Shown: positions 1-6,554 of the stretch, piece after piece
Layout of the letters: each line of letters begins with the position of its first letter
Numbering within the stretch: the first letter of the stretch is position 1
Source of the DNA: Lachnospiraceae bacterium
Lineage (GTDB): Bacteria; Bacillota; Clostridia; Lachnospirales; Lachnospiraceae
Direction: 5' to 3'
Assembly (NCBI GenBank): GCA_029067205.1
Contig: JAIEEY010000458.1
Coordinates: 1 to 36,901 of the forward strand
DNA length: 36,901 bases
Notes under the pieces: generated by a model
The model's database searches: none
What the model saw: only the letters and a program-made list of their open reading frames with translations
What the model was told of the DNA's origin: nothing
Position numbers and translations under genes: made by a program

Positions 1-16
1 CATATAATGTCAGCGA

Positions 17-270
17 TCAGGCGCAACAATGGCTCAACTCCCCCAAATCCCGTATGCCGGTGAATGCCAGATCCAGCATTTCCAGCCGGTTGCATTTGTG
101 CAGGAAAGACAATGTTCCAGGTTGTAAAGGATTGCCGCGCAGATTTAACATGGTTAAATTGTGAAGTTCCTGCAAAGGTTCGGGAGTGCTGACTTTGTTT
201 CCTTCCCTGGTTGATTTTTGATAAAAACACGCGCCAGTAACATTGGTATCAGTATATCATATAAATCCAT
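17..270 (-). pseudogene. leucine-rich-repeat protein remnant
   Basis: Read leftward, two overlapping frames together resemble a short leucine-rich-repeat protein. One starts at ATG 268-270 (MDLYDILIPML...). The other is open from about position 245 to a TGA at 17-19 and contains the spaced leucines LQELHNLTMLNLRGNPL and RLEMLDLAFTGI. No single frame covers both, so a frameshift around 190-215 is needed to join them. No clear ribosome binding site precedes the ATG. The leucine spacing is seen directly; the gene assignment is inference. It may be the decayed end of a larger surface or regulatory LRR gene. Confidence 0.35.
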
Positions 271-378
271 ATGATCAAAGAACTCGTAGATAAAAAATTT
301 GTGATGAATTGACATCTTTTATAAATTCCATTATCATATATACATTCTACAATAACATACGATTTTGGAGGAACAACA

Positions 379-1158
379 ATGGAGCGGTCAGTCCCAATCG
401 AAACAGACGCAGGTGTTATCAGGAAACGCGATGGCATTTTTCTTGATCGAGTACAGGATGATGGATATCATATGATTTTTTCGGGGGAGATCAACAAGAC
501 AGCGGTTTCCAATAACAGGAGTGGGAAAAAATGGCTTCCCTATACACTGACCTTTGAAGGAGTGCTGGCCAGTTTTTGCTGTGAACTGGACACTTACGAA
601 AACCTGGGAGATGTCAGTTACCATGAGAGCAGCAATTTTGACTTGATCGAGGAGAGCGCATGGCTGCAGTCGCTTCCTGTGAGAAAAGATTATGACAAAG
701 GCAGTTACAGGCATTATCGCCTTGTTACATATGATACAGTTTATAATATCATCGCGAAAAATTATGAATTATTGATTGATATGGAGTCGACAGAGCTGAC
801 AAATGAGCAGAGGGCAGAGGATTGCATAAAGAGATTTGGTTTTCATTTTGACACGATTTCCAAAGATGGGATCCGTAAGCTGATCGAGCAGGAAATAGAG
901 CATTTTCAGGAGGGAAGCTCCGAGTATATCAGACTGCTCTGCGGATATCTGTATTGCATCGGCGATATTACCGATGTGCCGCTGCTTGAAAAAGCAAAGT
1001 ATGGCATCAATATGGACGTTGGTTGTATGATCGATGGCGAATGGATCGACAGCCTCAAAAATGGCGGACAAAAAACGGAATCTGTCAGTTCGCGGGAGGA
1101 TATCATAAAAGGTTTTGTCGCTTATTATACAAATTTTGCGGCAGATGATGATGCGTGA
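379..1158 (+). CDS. hypothetical protein, 259 aa
   Basis: The open frame of 259 residues starts at ATG 379, with a good GGAGG site 8 bases upstream (368-372). No signal peptide or membrane segment is visible. The protein is acidic, with a mixed alpha/beta look: a charged N-terminal part (about 1-100), a middle stretch containing YRHYRLVTYDTVYNIIAKNY (about 110-130) and a helical C-terminal half. I do not recognise a family. It is followed directly by a long hairpin repeat and then tatD, so it may form a short transcription unit with tatD and rsmA, but the hairpin could also end its transcript. Confidence 0.8.
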   Translation: MERSVPIETDAGVIRKRDGIFLDRVQDDGYHMIFSGEINKTAVSNNRSGKKWLPYTLTFEGVLASFCCELDTYENLGDVSYHESSNFDLIEESAWLQSLPVRKDYDKGSYRHYRLVTYDTVYNIIAKNYELLIDMESTELTNEQRAEDCIKRFGFHFDTISKDGIRKLIEQEIEHFQEGSSEYIRLLCGYLYCIGDITDVPLLEKAKYGINMDVGCMIDGEWIDSLKNGGQKTESVSSREDIIKGFVAYYTNFAADDDA

Positions 1159-1173
1159 TTGATCTGCATAAAC

Positions 1174-1232
1174 AGGGAACTGTGCAGAAATAGCCTATGC
1201 AAGCTGCACATGTTATTTCTGCACAGTTCCCT
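1174..1232. repeat. AGGAACTGT hairpin repeat, copy 1
   Basis: Two perfect 19-base arms, AGGGAACTGTGCAGAAATA (1174-1192) and its reverse complement (1214-1232), enclose a 21-base loop. The loop reads CCTATGCA..CTGCACATG, and the same kind of loop recurs in the copy at 8415-8469. It has no U-rich tail, so it is more likely a member of an interspersed repeat family than a simple terminator. It lies between the 379-1158 gene and tatD and may stabilise or separate the transcripts. Confidence 0.85.
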
Positions 1233-1254
1233 GGGAGAAAGGAAGGCATATAAA

Positions 1255-2019
1255 ATGATATTTGAGACACATGCCCATTATGATGATGAGGCATTTGATG
1301 ATGACAGAGATACATTATTATCGTCCATGCAGGCGAATGGAATCGGGTTGATCGTAAATGTGGGTGCAAGTCTGAAGAGTACAACGGCGAGTATCAGACT
1401 TGCCGAAAAGTATCCTTTTGTCTATGCGGCAGCGGGCGTACACCCAAACGAGACAGCAGAGCTGAATGAGGATAGCTTTGCATGGCTCAGGGAACAGTGC
1501 CTTCACAAAAAGGTTGTCGCAGTAGGAGAGATTGGGCTTGACTATTACTGGGACGAACCTTCCCATGAGATACAGAAGTTGTGGTTTGCCCGCCAGTTAG
1601 AGCTTGCAAGAGAAGTCCAAAAACCAGTGATTATCCATTCCAGAGATGCCGCAAAAGATACATTCGACATGATGACGGCGCACAATGCCGGTGAAATCGG
1701 AGGTGTGATCCACTGTTTTTCCTACAGCGCGGAGATGGCACAGGAGTATGTGAAGATGGGATTTTACATCGGAGTCGGCGGCGTAGTCACCTTTAAGAAC
1801 GGCAAGAAGTTAAAAGAGGTGGTCGAGGTCATTCCAATGGAGAGGATTCTGTTAGAGACGGACAGTCCGTATCTGTCGCCGGAGCCCAACCGCGGAAAGA
1901 GGAATTCTTCGCTGAATATACCATATATCGCACAGAAAATCGCTGAAATCAAGGGAATGTCATACGATGAGGTTGTATCTGTGACAGAGGAGAATGCAAG
2001 GCGGATGTATCATATATAA
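1255..2019 (+). CDS. tatD: TatD family metal-dependent deoxyribonuclease
   Basis: This cytoplasmic metal-dependent hydrolase of the amidohydrolase fold is a TatD-family 3'-5' DNase (YcfH/YabD group). From ATG 1255 the protein has 254 residues, the usual family length. The frame is open further upstream, but this start has GGAAGG at 1241-1246 and begins at the conserved motif THAH (metal ligands H6 and H8). Other family motifs are VGEIGLDYYWD (metal-binding Glu), IIHSRDA, GVIHCFS and LLETDSPYL with the catalytic Asp. In Firmicutes tatD is commonly followed by rnmV and rsmA. Here rsmA follows after a structured 141-base spacer and rnmV is missing from the pair. The exact substrate is known only for other family members. 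Confidence 0.93.
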   Translation: MIFETHAHYDDEAFDDDRDTLLSSMQANGIGLIVNVGASLKSTTASIRLAEKYPFVYAAAGVHPNETAELNEDSFAWLREQCLHKKVVAVGEIGLDYYWDEPSHEIQKLWFARQLELAREVQKPVIIHSRDAAKDTFDMMTAHNAGEIGGVIHCFSYSAEMAQEYVKMGFYIGVGGVVTFKNGKKLKEVVEVIPMERILLETDSPYLSPEPNRGKRNSSLNIPYIAQKIAEIKGMSYDEVVSVTEENARRMYHI

Positions 2020-2033
2020 ACGAAGTGAGTATT

Positions 2034-2136
2034 GCGCCAGCCGCAAAGCGGCATATTTCCTTATGCGCATTGCGTATTTGCGGCTGTGTGCATCACTTTA
2101 TACTGAGCGGTCAGTCTTTTTGACCGCCAGTATAAA
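2034..2136. repeat. double inverted-repeat spacer before rsmA
   Basis: The tatD-rsmA spacer holds two nested structures. The first pairs CAGCCGCAAA (2038-2047) with TTTGCGGCTG (2077-2086). The second pairs TTTATACTG and GCGGTCA (2097-2112) with TGACCGC and CAGTATAAA (2121-2136), giving a long hairpin with one bulge. The second ends 24 bases before the rsmA start codon. It could be an intergenic repeat unit, a processing site or a partial terminator; there is no convincing U-tract. Confidence 0.65.
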
Positions 2137-2160
2137 ACAATGGTTACGAGGGGGTAATAG

Positions 2161-3045
2161 ATGGCAACGCTTGGAAATCCGACAAATACAATTGCAGTAT
2201 TACAGAAATATAATTTTAATTTCCAGAAAAAATATGGACAGAATTTTCTGATTGATGCAAATATTCTTGAAAAAATCATTGCTGCAGCAGGAGTAAATGA
2301 AAATGACTGTGTGCTGGAAATTGGTCCGGGGATTGGCACGATGACACAATACCTTTGCGAAAATGCGAGGGAAGTGGTGGCGGTTGAGATTGACAAAAAG
2401 CTGGTACCGATACTTGAGCAGGATACACTGTCAGCTTATGACAATATTACAATCATCAATGAAGACATTTTAAAAGTGGATATCAACGCGATCGTGCAGG
2501 AAAAAAATAACGGAAAGCCGGTCAAGGTCGTGGCAAACCTTCCATATTACATCACGACACCGATTATCATGGGGCTTTTTGAGAGCCATGTTCCGTTGGA
2601 GAGCATCACAATCATGGTGCAGAAGGAAGTGGCAGAGCGCATGCAGGTAGGTCCTGGCACAAAAGATTATGGCGCGCTTTCCCTGGCAGTTCAGTATTAT
2701 GCGAAACCCGAAGTGATGATGACAGTGCCGGCGAGCTGTTTCATGCCGCGTCCAAATGTTGACAGTGCTGTCATAAAATTGACGCGCCATGACAATCCGC
2801 CAGTGACAGTCTCAGATGAAAAACTGATGTTCGATATCATTCGCGCATCTTTTAATCAGCGCAGGAAAACTCTGGTGAACGGGCTTGGCAATGCGGCAGG
2901 GTTAGAAATAAAAAAAGAGCAAGTCTCGTCTGCACTGGAAAAGATGGGACTGTCACCTGCGATACGCGGGGAAGCGCTCACGCTGGGAGATTTTGCAGTG
3001 CTGACAGAATTGCTTGGCAAAACAGATGAATCAAGTAGGGCATAA
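2161..3045 (+). CDS. rsmA: 16S rRNA dimethyladenosine transferase RsmA/KsgA
   Basis: RsmA dimethylates the two adjacent adenosines A1518 and A1519 in the 3'-terminal helix of 16S rRNA during late 30S assembly, using S-adenosylmethionine; its loss gives kasugamycin resistance. The 294-residue protein has the normal length. Visible motifs are KKYGQNFL at about 24-31, the SAM-binding motif LEIGPGIGTM, the acidic VEIDKKL, NEDIL and the catalytic NLPYYI. The ATG at 2161 follows a GAGGGGG site by 7 bases. It is the third gene of the rightward group after tatD and ends at a bidirectional terminator shared with mscL. Confidence 0.97.
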   Translation: MATLGNPTNTIAVLQKYNFNFQKKYGQNFLIDANILEKIIAAAGVNENDCVLEIGPGIGTMTQYLCENAREVVAVEIDKKLVPILEQDTLSAYDNITIINEDILKVDINAIVQEKNNGKPVKVVANLPYYITTPIIMGLFESHVPLESITIMVQKEVAERMQVGPGTKDYGALSLAVQYYAKPEVMMTVPASCFMPRPNVDSAVIKLTRHDNPPVTVSDEKLMFDIIRASFNQRRKTLVNGLGNAAGLEIKKEQVSSALEKMGLSPAIRGEALTLGDFAVLTELLGKTDESSRA

Positions 3046-3047
3046 TA

Positions 3048-3076
3048 AAATCGAGCAGATTAATTCTGCTCGATTT
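3048..3076. terminator. bidirectional terminator between rsmA and mscL
   Basis: Perfect 12-base arms AAATCGAGCAGA (3048-3059) and TCTGCTCGATTT (3065-3076) with a 5-base loop. A-rich and T-rich flanks on both sides suit the convergent genes rsmA (+) and mscL (-). The stop codon of mscL (3060-3062) lies in the loop. Confidence 0.85.
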
Positions 3077-3509
3077 GCTCTGTCTTGATGGTGTTGTCTT
3101 CAAGCTGTGAAGTGCAATGCGGGCATCTGGTAGCCGCAATTGCAATTTCGGATTTGCAGAATGGGCATGTCTTTGTGGTTGGGGCTTTGGGCGGTTCCTC
3201 TTTGTGAATGCGGGACATCGCCGTATTCATGACTTTTACAAGCAGGAATACGATCAATGCCATAATCAGGAAATTGACCACAGCGGTGATGAATTTTCCA
3301 TAATACAGTGTGACATCACCTGTGATATTCCACGCAAGCTGGTCAAAGTTCATGCCGCCAAACAGACCAAGGATCGGATTGATAATGTCATTGACAAGCG
3401 AGGAGACAATGCTTGTGAACGCGCCGCCGATGATGATACCAACAGCCATATCCATCACGTTTCCCTTGCTGATAAACTTCTTAAATTCTTCAAAAAATTT
3501 CTTAATCAT
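3060..3509 (-). CDS. mscL: large-conductance mechanosensitive channel MscL with C-terminal zinc ribbon
   Basis: MscL is a membrane tension-gated channel that releases solutes on hypo-osmotic shock. The start is ATG 3507-3509 (MIKKFFEEFKKF), chosen because GGAG lies 7 bases before it and the amphipathic N-terminal helix begins there. The 149 residues show the family motif GNVMDMAVGIIIGGAF, TM1 at about 15-45 and TM2 at about 65-95. They end in an extra tail with CPFC and CPHC pairs (about 115-135), a rubredoxin/zinc-ribbon type module added to the usual C-terminal helix. Such tails occur in some Firmicute MscL proteins; their role is unknown to me. The gene stands alone, with its own promoter at 3588-3617. 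Confidence 0.95.
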   Translation of the reverse strand: MIKKFFEEFKKFISKGNVMDMAVGIIIGGAFTSIVSSLVNDIINPILGLFGGMNFDQLAWNITGDVTLYYGKFITAVVNFLIMALIVFLLVKVMNTAMSRIHKEEPPKAPTTKTCPFCKSEIAIAATRCPHCTSQLEDNTIKTEQIEQN

Positions 3510-3587
3510 TTGAGTACTCCTTCGTAATTGTATATTTTTTCCAGGACAGCAAAATTGGTCATGATGCCTCTGCCGTGGGACAGGGCT

Positions 3588-3618
3588 ATTATAACATATT
3601 GCAGCCAATGGCTGCAAT
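3588..3618 (-). promoter_or_regulatory. mscL promoter with overlapping perfect palindrome
   Basis: On the minus strand a -10 TATAAT (3588-3593) lies 18 bases from a -35 TTGCAG (3612-3617). A perfect palindrome with 10-base arms, ATTGCAGCCA A TGGCTGCAAT (3598-3618), covers the spacer and the -35 box, exactly where a repressor would act. Both elements are seen directly; the operator role is inference. Confidence 0.6.
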
Positions 3619-3656
3619 CAAACTTTTAAGGACAAAAGAATCATCTTATTCGTATA

Positions 3657-3812
3657 GTTACTGTTACGCCCCTATTGTGTTTTGCATATTTATATGTTTT
3701 TTCGTTGTGAACAGCAACATTTATGCACACAAAATGCTAAAGGGAAAAGCGAAAGCTTTTAGCATTTTGGTGCTTGATTCCCTCTGCTTTGATGGGAGGA
3801 GTGAACAGTAAC
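3657..3812. repeat. MITE-like structured repeat, copy 1
   Basis: This 156-base element is bounded by the inverted ends GTTACTGTTA (3657-3666) and GAACAGTAAC (3803-3812). Inside is a stem pairing AAAATGCTAAA with TTTAGCATTTT (about 3730-3767). A clearly related copy lies at 27669-27825. Between the copies the stem changes in a paired way. It holds no open reading frame of note. It is probably a non-autonomous mobile repeat or a conserved structured RNA. Confidence 0.8.
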
Positions 3813-4034
3813 AACATTTCAAATCAAGAAAAAGAATACTATATGTACTATGATAGTATCATGATAAGCACATAGATGACTGCTAATACACGCTCTAAGA
3901 TATCAATTTATTTATGTGCTTGTCATGGTCTGTATTTCGACTGGCTCACAAACCGAATTTTGAAACCAATTTCTCCATGCACACAAATTTTTATTCATCC
4001 GCAATTTGTTACTCACTATCCAAATCGATTCAGA
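3813..4034. other. gap with imperfect inverted repeat, no gene seen
   Basis: There is no coding region with a ribosome binding site here. An imperfect inverted repeat pairs ATGATAAGCACATA (3861-3874) with TATGTGCTTGTCAT (3913-3926). It lies downstream of the leftward gene at 4035-4493 and could act as its transcript end, although no U-tract follows. Confidence 0.4.
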
Positions 4035-4493
4035 TCAGCCAACCAATGCACAAATTGTTTCTTTGTTGTCGAGCAGCAGCTTCTGTTGCCACATATATAG
4101 CCAATTTCTATGATTTGTTATCCATTGGTCGATTTTTTCGGCTTCCTCAATCCACTCATCTGGATAATTCCAATTCCCATCATACCTTGGATTTTGATAG
4201 TCATGCGCTCCATAGCAGAAAATAGACGCGAATTCATCATCGCCTTTCTGTTTCAAGAACTGTATGGTCGCCTCTATCTCTTTAGGAGCTGTTGCTTCAT
4301 AAAATGTCCACACTCCACTTCGACCGGACATTGCAAACCAATTTGAAATTGTGAAAAAAGCAGTCACACACAATGGTCTTTTTTCAGCCGAAACAGAATC
4401 ATACAATTCCAGTAAAAATTCTCCCTCCAATAAATAAAAATCATCAATGTCTATTTCTGAAAGTTTTTGATAAAGTTTCTCTATATTCTTCAT
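4035..4493 (-). CDS. hypothetical small protein, possible DMP19/immunity-type
   Basis: The 152-residue soluble protein starts at ATG 4491-4493 with GGAG 10 bases upstream. It is rich in aromatic and acidic residues (WTFYEATAPKEIEATIQFL and a tryptophan-rich C-terminal third with repeated NW/EW pairs). The central part (TAFFTISNWF...TFYE...FLKQKGDDEF) vaguely recalls DMP19/DUF4375-type proteins, but I cannot confirm it. It is the last gene of a leftward group, 19 bases after the lipoprotein gene. By context it may be an immunity-type protein; this is inference only. Confidence 0.7.
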   Translation of the reverse strand: MKNIEKLYQKLSEIDIDDFYLLEGEFLLELYDSVSAEKRPLCVTAFFTISNWFAMSGRSGVWTFYEATAPKEIEATIQFLKQKGDDEFASIFCYGAHDYQNPRYDGNWNYPDEWIEEAEKIDQWITNHRNWLYMWQQKLLLDNKETICALVG

Positions 4494-4512
4494 TTTCTAT
4501 TCTCCGTGATAC

Positions 4513-4908
4513 CTATAAGACACCTTTCAATGTATCTTCAAGGAAAGATATGTCTATTTCATGATCCGTGTCTATACTTGTGTAGAAATAATCCTTATAG
4601 TCTATCTGATATTCACTCATAACGATAAGTTCTTCAATCAGATTATTTTCGGAATCATACCACTTGAGTCGATAACTCCAACCGCTGTGATCTTTGCTGG
4701 ATTTCCCTCTGCTAAACTTTAAATCATTTATATTGTCTGTTATGTACTGAATATCCTCTTCGTTCGTTATCTCAACAGTTGTTCCGTCACTTCCTGAACA
4801 AAGTTCAATTTTACTTGCGTTAGCAATACCAAAAGCCTTCTCAGACGAACAGCCGGCCAGTCCGAATATACAGACTAATACAGCTGCAAATGTAATTCGT
4901 TTTTTCAT
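4513..4908 (-). CDS. small lipoprotein of unknown function
   Basis: The 131-residue precursor starts at ATG 4906-4908 behind AAGGAG. It has a lysine/arginine n-region, a hydrophobic stretch and the lipobox LAGC with Cys at about residue 20, so it should be lipid-anchored outside the membrane. The mature part (about 110 residues) has the repeated pattern of a small beta-rich domain, including TVEITNEEDIQYITDNIND and the phrase YRLKWYDSENNLIEEL. This pattern is common in Firmicute lipoproteins whose role is unknown. It sits between the broken DUF4241 gene and the 4035 gene, all leftward with short gaps. Confidence 0.8.
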   Translation of the reverse strand: MKKRITFAAVLVCIFGLAGCSSEKAFGIANASKIELCSGSDGTTVEITNEEDIQYITDNINDLKFSRGKSSKDHSGWSYRLKWYDSENNLIEELIVMSEYQIDYKDYFYTSIDTDHEIDISFLEDTLKGVL

Positions 4909-4923
4909 AAAAATCTCCTTGAT

Positions 4924-5502
4924 TTAAAAATACTCCGGATTCATAAAGGGCATGATAAGATTTACGATCTTTCCTTCCTCATCCAGCCCCCAATATCCAC
5001 TAAATATACCATCTCCCATACCGCTTGAGAACATAACGAGTCTTTGTCCGGTTTCTGGCAGCTGCCACAATAGGAAATTCCCACCCTCATTTTGTACTTC
5101 TGGATACACTTCATAGCTTTTCTGGAAAAGAGCCTCAAAATAATCCGTATATTTGCTCTTTCCGGGAGTTTCTTTCTGCCACTTTTCAAGAAACAGTCGA
5201 TAATCCTCCGATGTTTTCGCATCTGCAAAGCAGGCAAGACCTGCATCTACACCAAAAAAGGTAAAAACTTTTGGCTTGCCAAGATCCTCTATTTTACTCC
5301 CTTTCGGCATGGCAATCTCATAGCGCGCAGCCTGTCCCCGCTGATTCGAAGCTTTGCCGCGACAATCCGCAGACCTGCGATCTTAGAGTGATACACAGAC
5401 AATTCCACTGGATAACTTCCAATGGGGATTCTCTGATCCAGTACTGTCTCATACTTGCTTCCCAGATGTTCCCCTGATATATTCTTTGACTAGTTTACTC
5501 AT
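4924..5502 (-). pseudogene. DUF4241-type protein, broken by two frameshifts
   Basis: Three frames join into one protein of about 190 residues. The ATG at 5500-5502 (MSKLVKEYI) overlaps the stop of the upstream gene. The reading shifts near 5470-5482 into SGEHLGSKYETVLDQ...IPIGSYPVELSVYHSKIAGL...VAAKLRIS, then near 5333 into QAARYEIAMPKGSKIEDL and on to the stop at 4924. The pattern IPIGSYPVELS...R(I)V.AK...A.RYEIAMP and the C-terminal FGVDAG...GGDG-like SSGMGDGIFSGYWGLDEEG...NLIMPF match the DUF4241 family, often found beside secreted-toxin or immunity genes. The second shift is explained by a single missing C. Either the gene is decayed or the sequence has errors here. Confidence 0.7.
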
Positions 5503-6211
5503 CTTCTGCTGCCTCCTGTTCCGCCAGATAGTCCAAAAATTCTGTTCCATGGCAGCCCTGGTCCATTTCACGGAAGGTTTGTACCATTTCTTCGTAATCA
5601 ATATCGCACTCGCCGCCAAACGGGATAACATAAAGATCCGCATTCCCCTGATCTTCCCAAAAGCCTTCCTTCCGCAATTCTCCTAGGGCTTCGGCAATCC
5701 ACATACGGATCTGCTCGCGTTCCTTTTCAAAAGCATCTTCAAAATCCATTGCATTTTCTTCATACCATTCTGCCGCTTCTTCCGATAAAGGATCCGCATA
5801 CTCTGAAATAGCTAAAGGAAGATTGAGACTGTTCTGCTTTAAATAATCCTGAATTTGTCCAAACAGAGCGGACTCCGCTGTTACCGCATCCCACGCAGCC
5901 CACGCCCCAAAACGGTAAAGATCTTTCTCATCCTCCTCACAATTTTCAATATTTTCTGCGTACATTTCCTCTGTATTGAAATATACGATTGTATAAAAAT
6001 CCTCATCATACACACGCTGCACAATGTTTGCAACTTCAAACGAAATCCCATAAATTGATTGTTTCGCATACATCTCTTTCAATTGTGGATAATAATCTTT
6101 TACAGCGTCCTTGTACATTCCTATAAATTTGTCTCTGTCCAACCTGCTGTCCATGTCATTGTTTTTGTACCTTGCCATTAAAGTTTCTGTCATCAATTCC
6201 TTTGTTACCAT
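5495..6211 (-). CDS. DUF4303-like protein
   Basis: The 238-residue soluble, strongly acidic protein starts at ATG 6209-6211, with AAAGGAG about 11 bases upstream. The pattern (YGISFEVAN...VYFNTEEMYAEN...YRFGAWAAWDAV...LGELRKEGFW...LYVIPFGGE...GTEFLDYLAE) resembles DUF4303 proteins. These are short cytoplasmic proteins often found in toxin-immunity or phage-related gene clusters. The stop TAA overlaps the ATG of the downstream DUF4241 gene (ATGAGTAA), so the two were probably translationally coupled. It is the first gene of the leftward cluster and must be driven from within 6212-6300. Family assignment is moderate; function unknown. Confidence 0.65.
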   Translation of the reverse strand: MVTKELMTETLMARYKNNDMDSRLDRDKFIGMYKDAVKDYYPQLKEMYAKQSIYGISFEVANIVQRVYDEDFYTIVYFNTEEMYAENIENCEEDEKDLYRFGAWAAWDAVTAESALFGQIQDYLKQNSLNLPLAISEYADPLSEEAAEWYEENAMDFEDAFEKEREQIRMWIAEALGELRKEGFWEDQGNADLYVIPFGGECDIDYEEMVQTFREMDQGCHGTEFLDYLAEQEAAEDE

Positions 6212-6492
6212 AATAATTCATTCTCCTTTCTTCCTCTAACTTATTATTGAACAAGTTACTTCATAACACTTGGCTATCCTAATATTGATCTCTATATGCC
6301 CTGCCATTTTATAACGATTCCTTTACCGTTATGATAATAGCTGATTAGACAATTTTTTCGTGTAATACCATTTCTAATTCCAATTTTTCACATTGCTTAA
6401 CACTGTTATCTTACCACATATGCATACACAGTTCCATTCATTTTTACTGAAACATGAATCAAAACAAACACAATAAAGCTCTGTTAAATCGT

Positions 6493-6520
6493 TTTACATT
6501 TCAATACGATTTGTTATAAT
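6493..6520 (+). promoter_or_regulatory. promoter of the radical SAM gene
   Basis: TTTACA (6493-6498), a 16-base spacer, then TATAAT (6515-6520), 34 bases before the start codon at 6555. The rest of the 6212-6554 gap is AT-rich and holds no gene that I can support. It must also contain the leftward promoter for the 5495-6211 gene, which I could not place with confidence. Confidence 0.65.
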
Positions 6521-6554
6521 AAAATCAAATTCATACATACAGGAGCCAAGAAAT

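Noticed and set aside
3117-3527. 136-residue rightward frame opposite mscL
   Set aside because: Shadow of mscL, which has the family motif, promoter and ribosome binding site.
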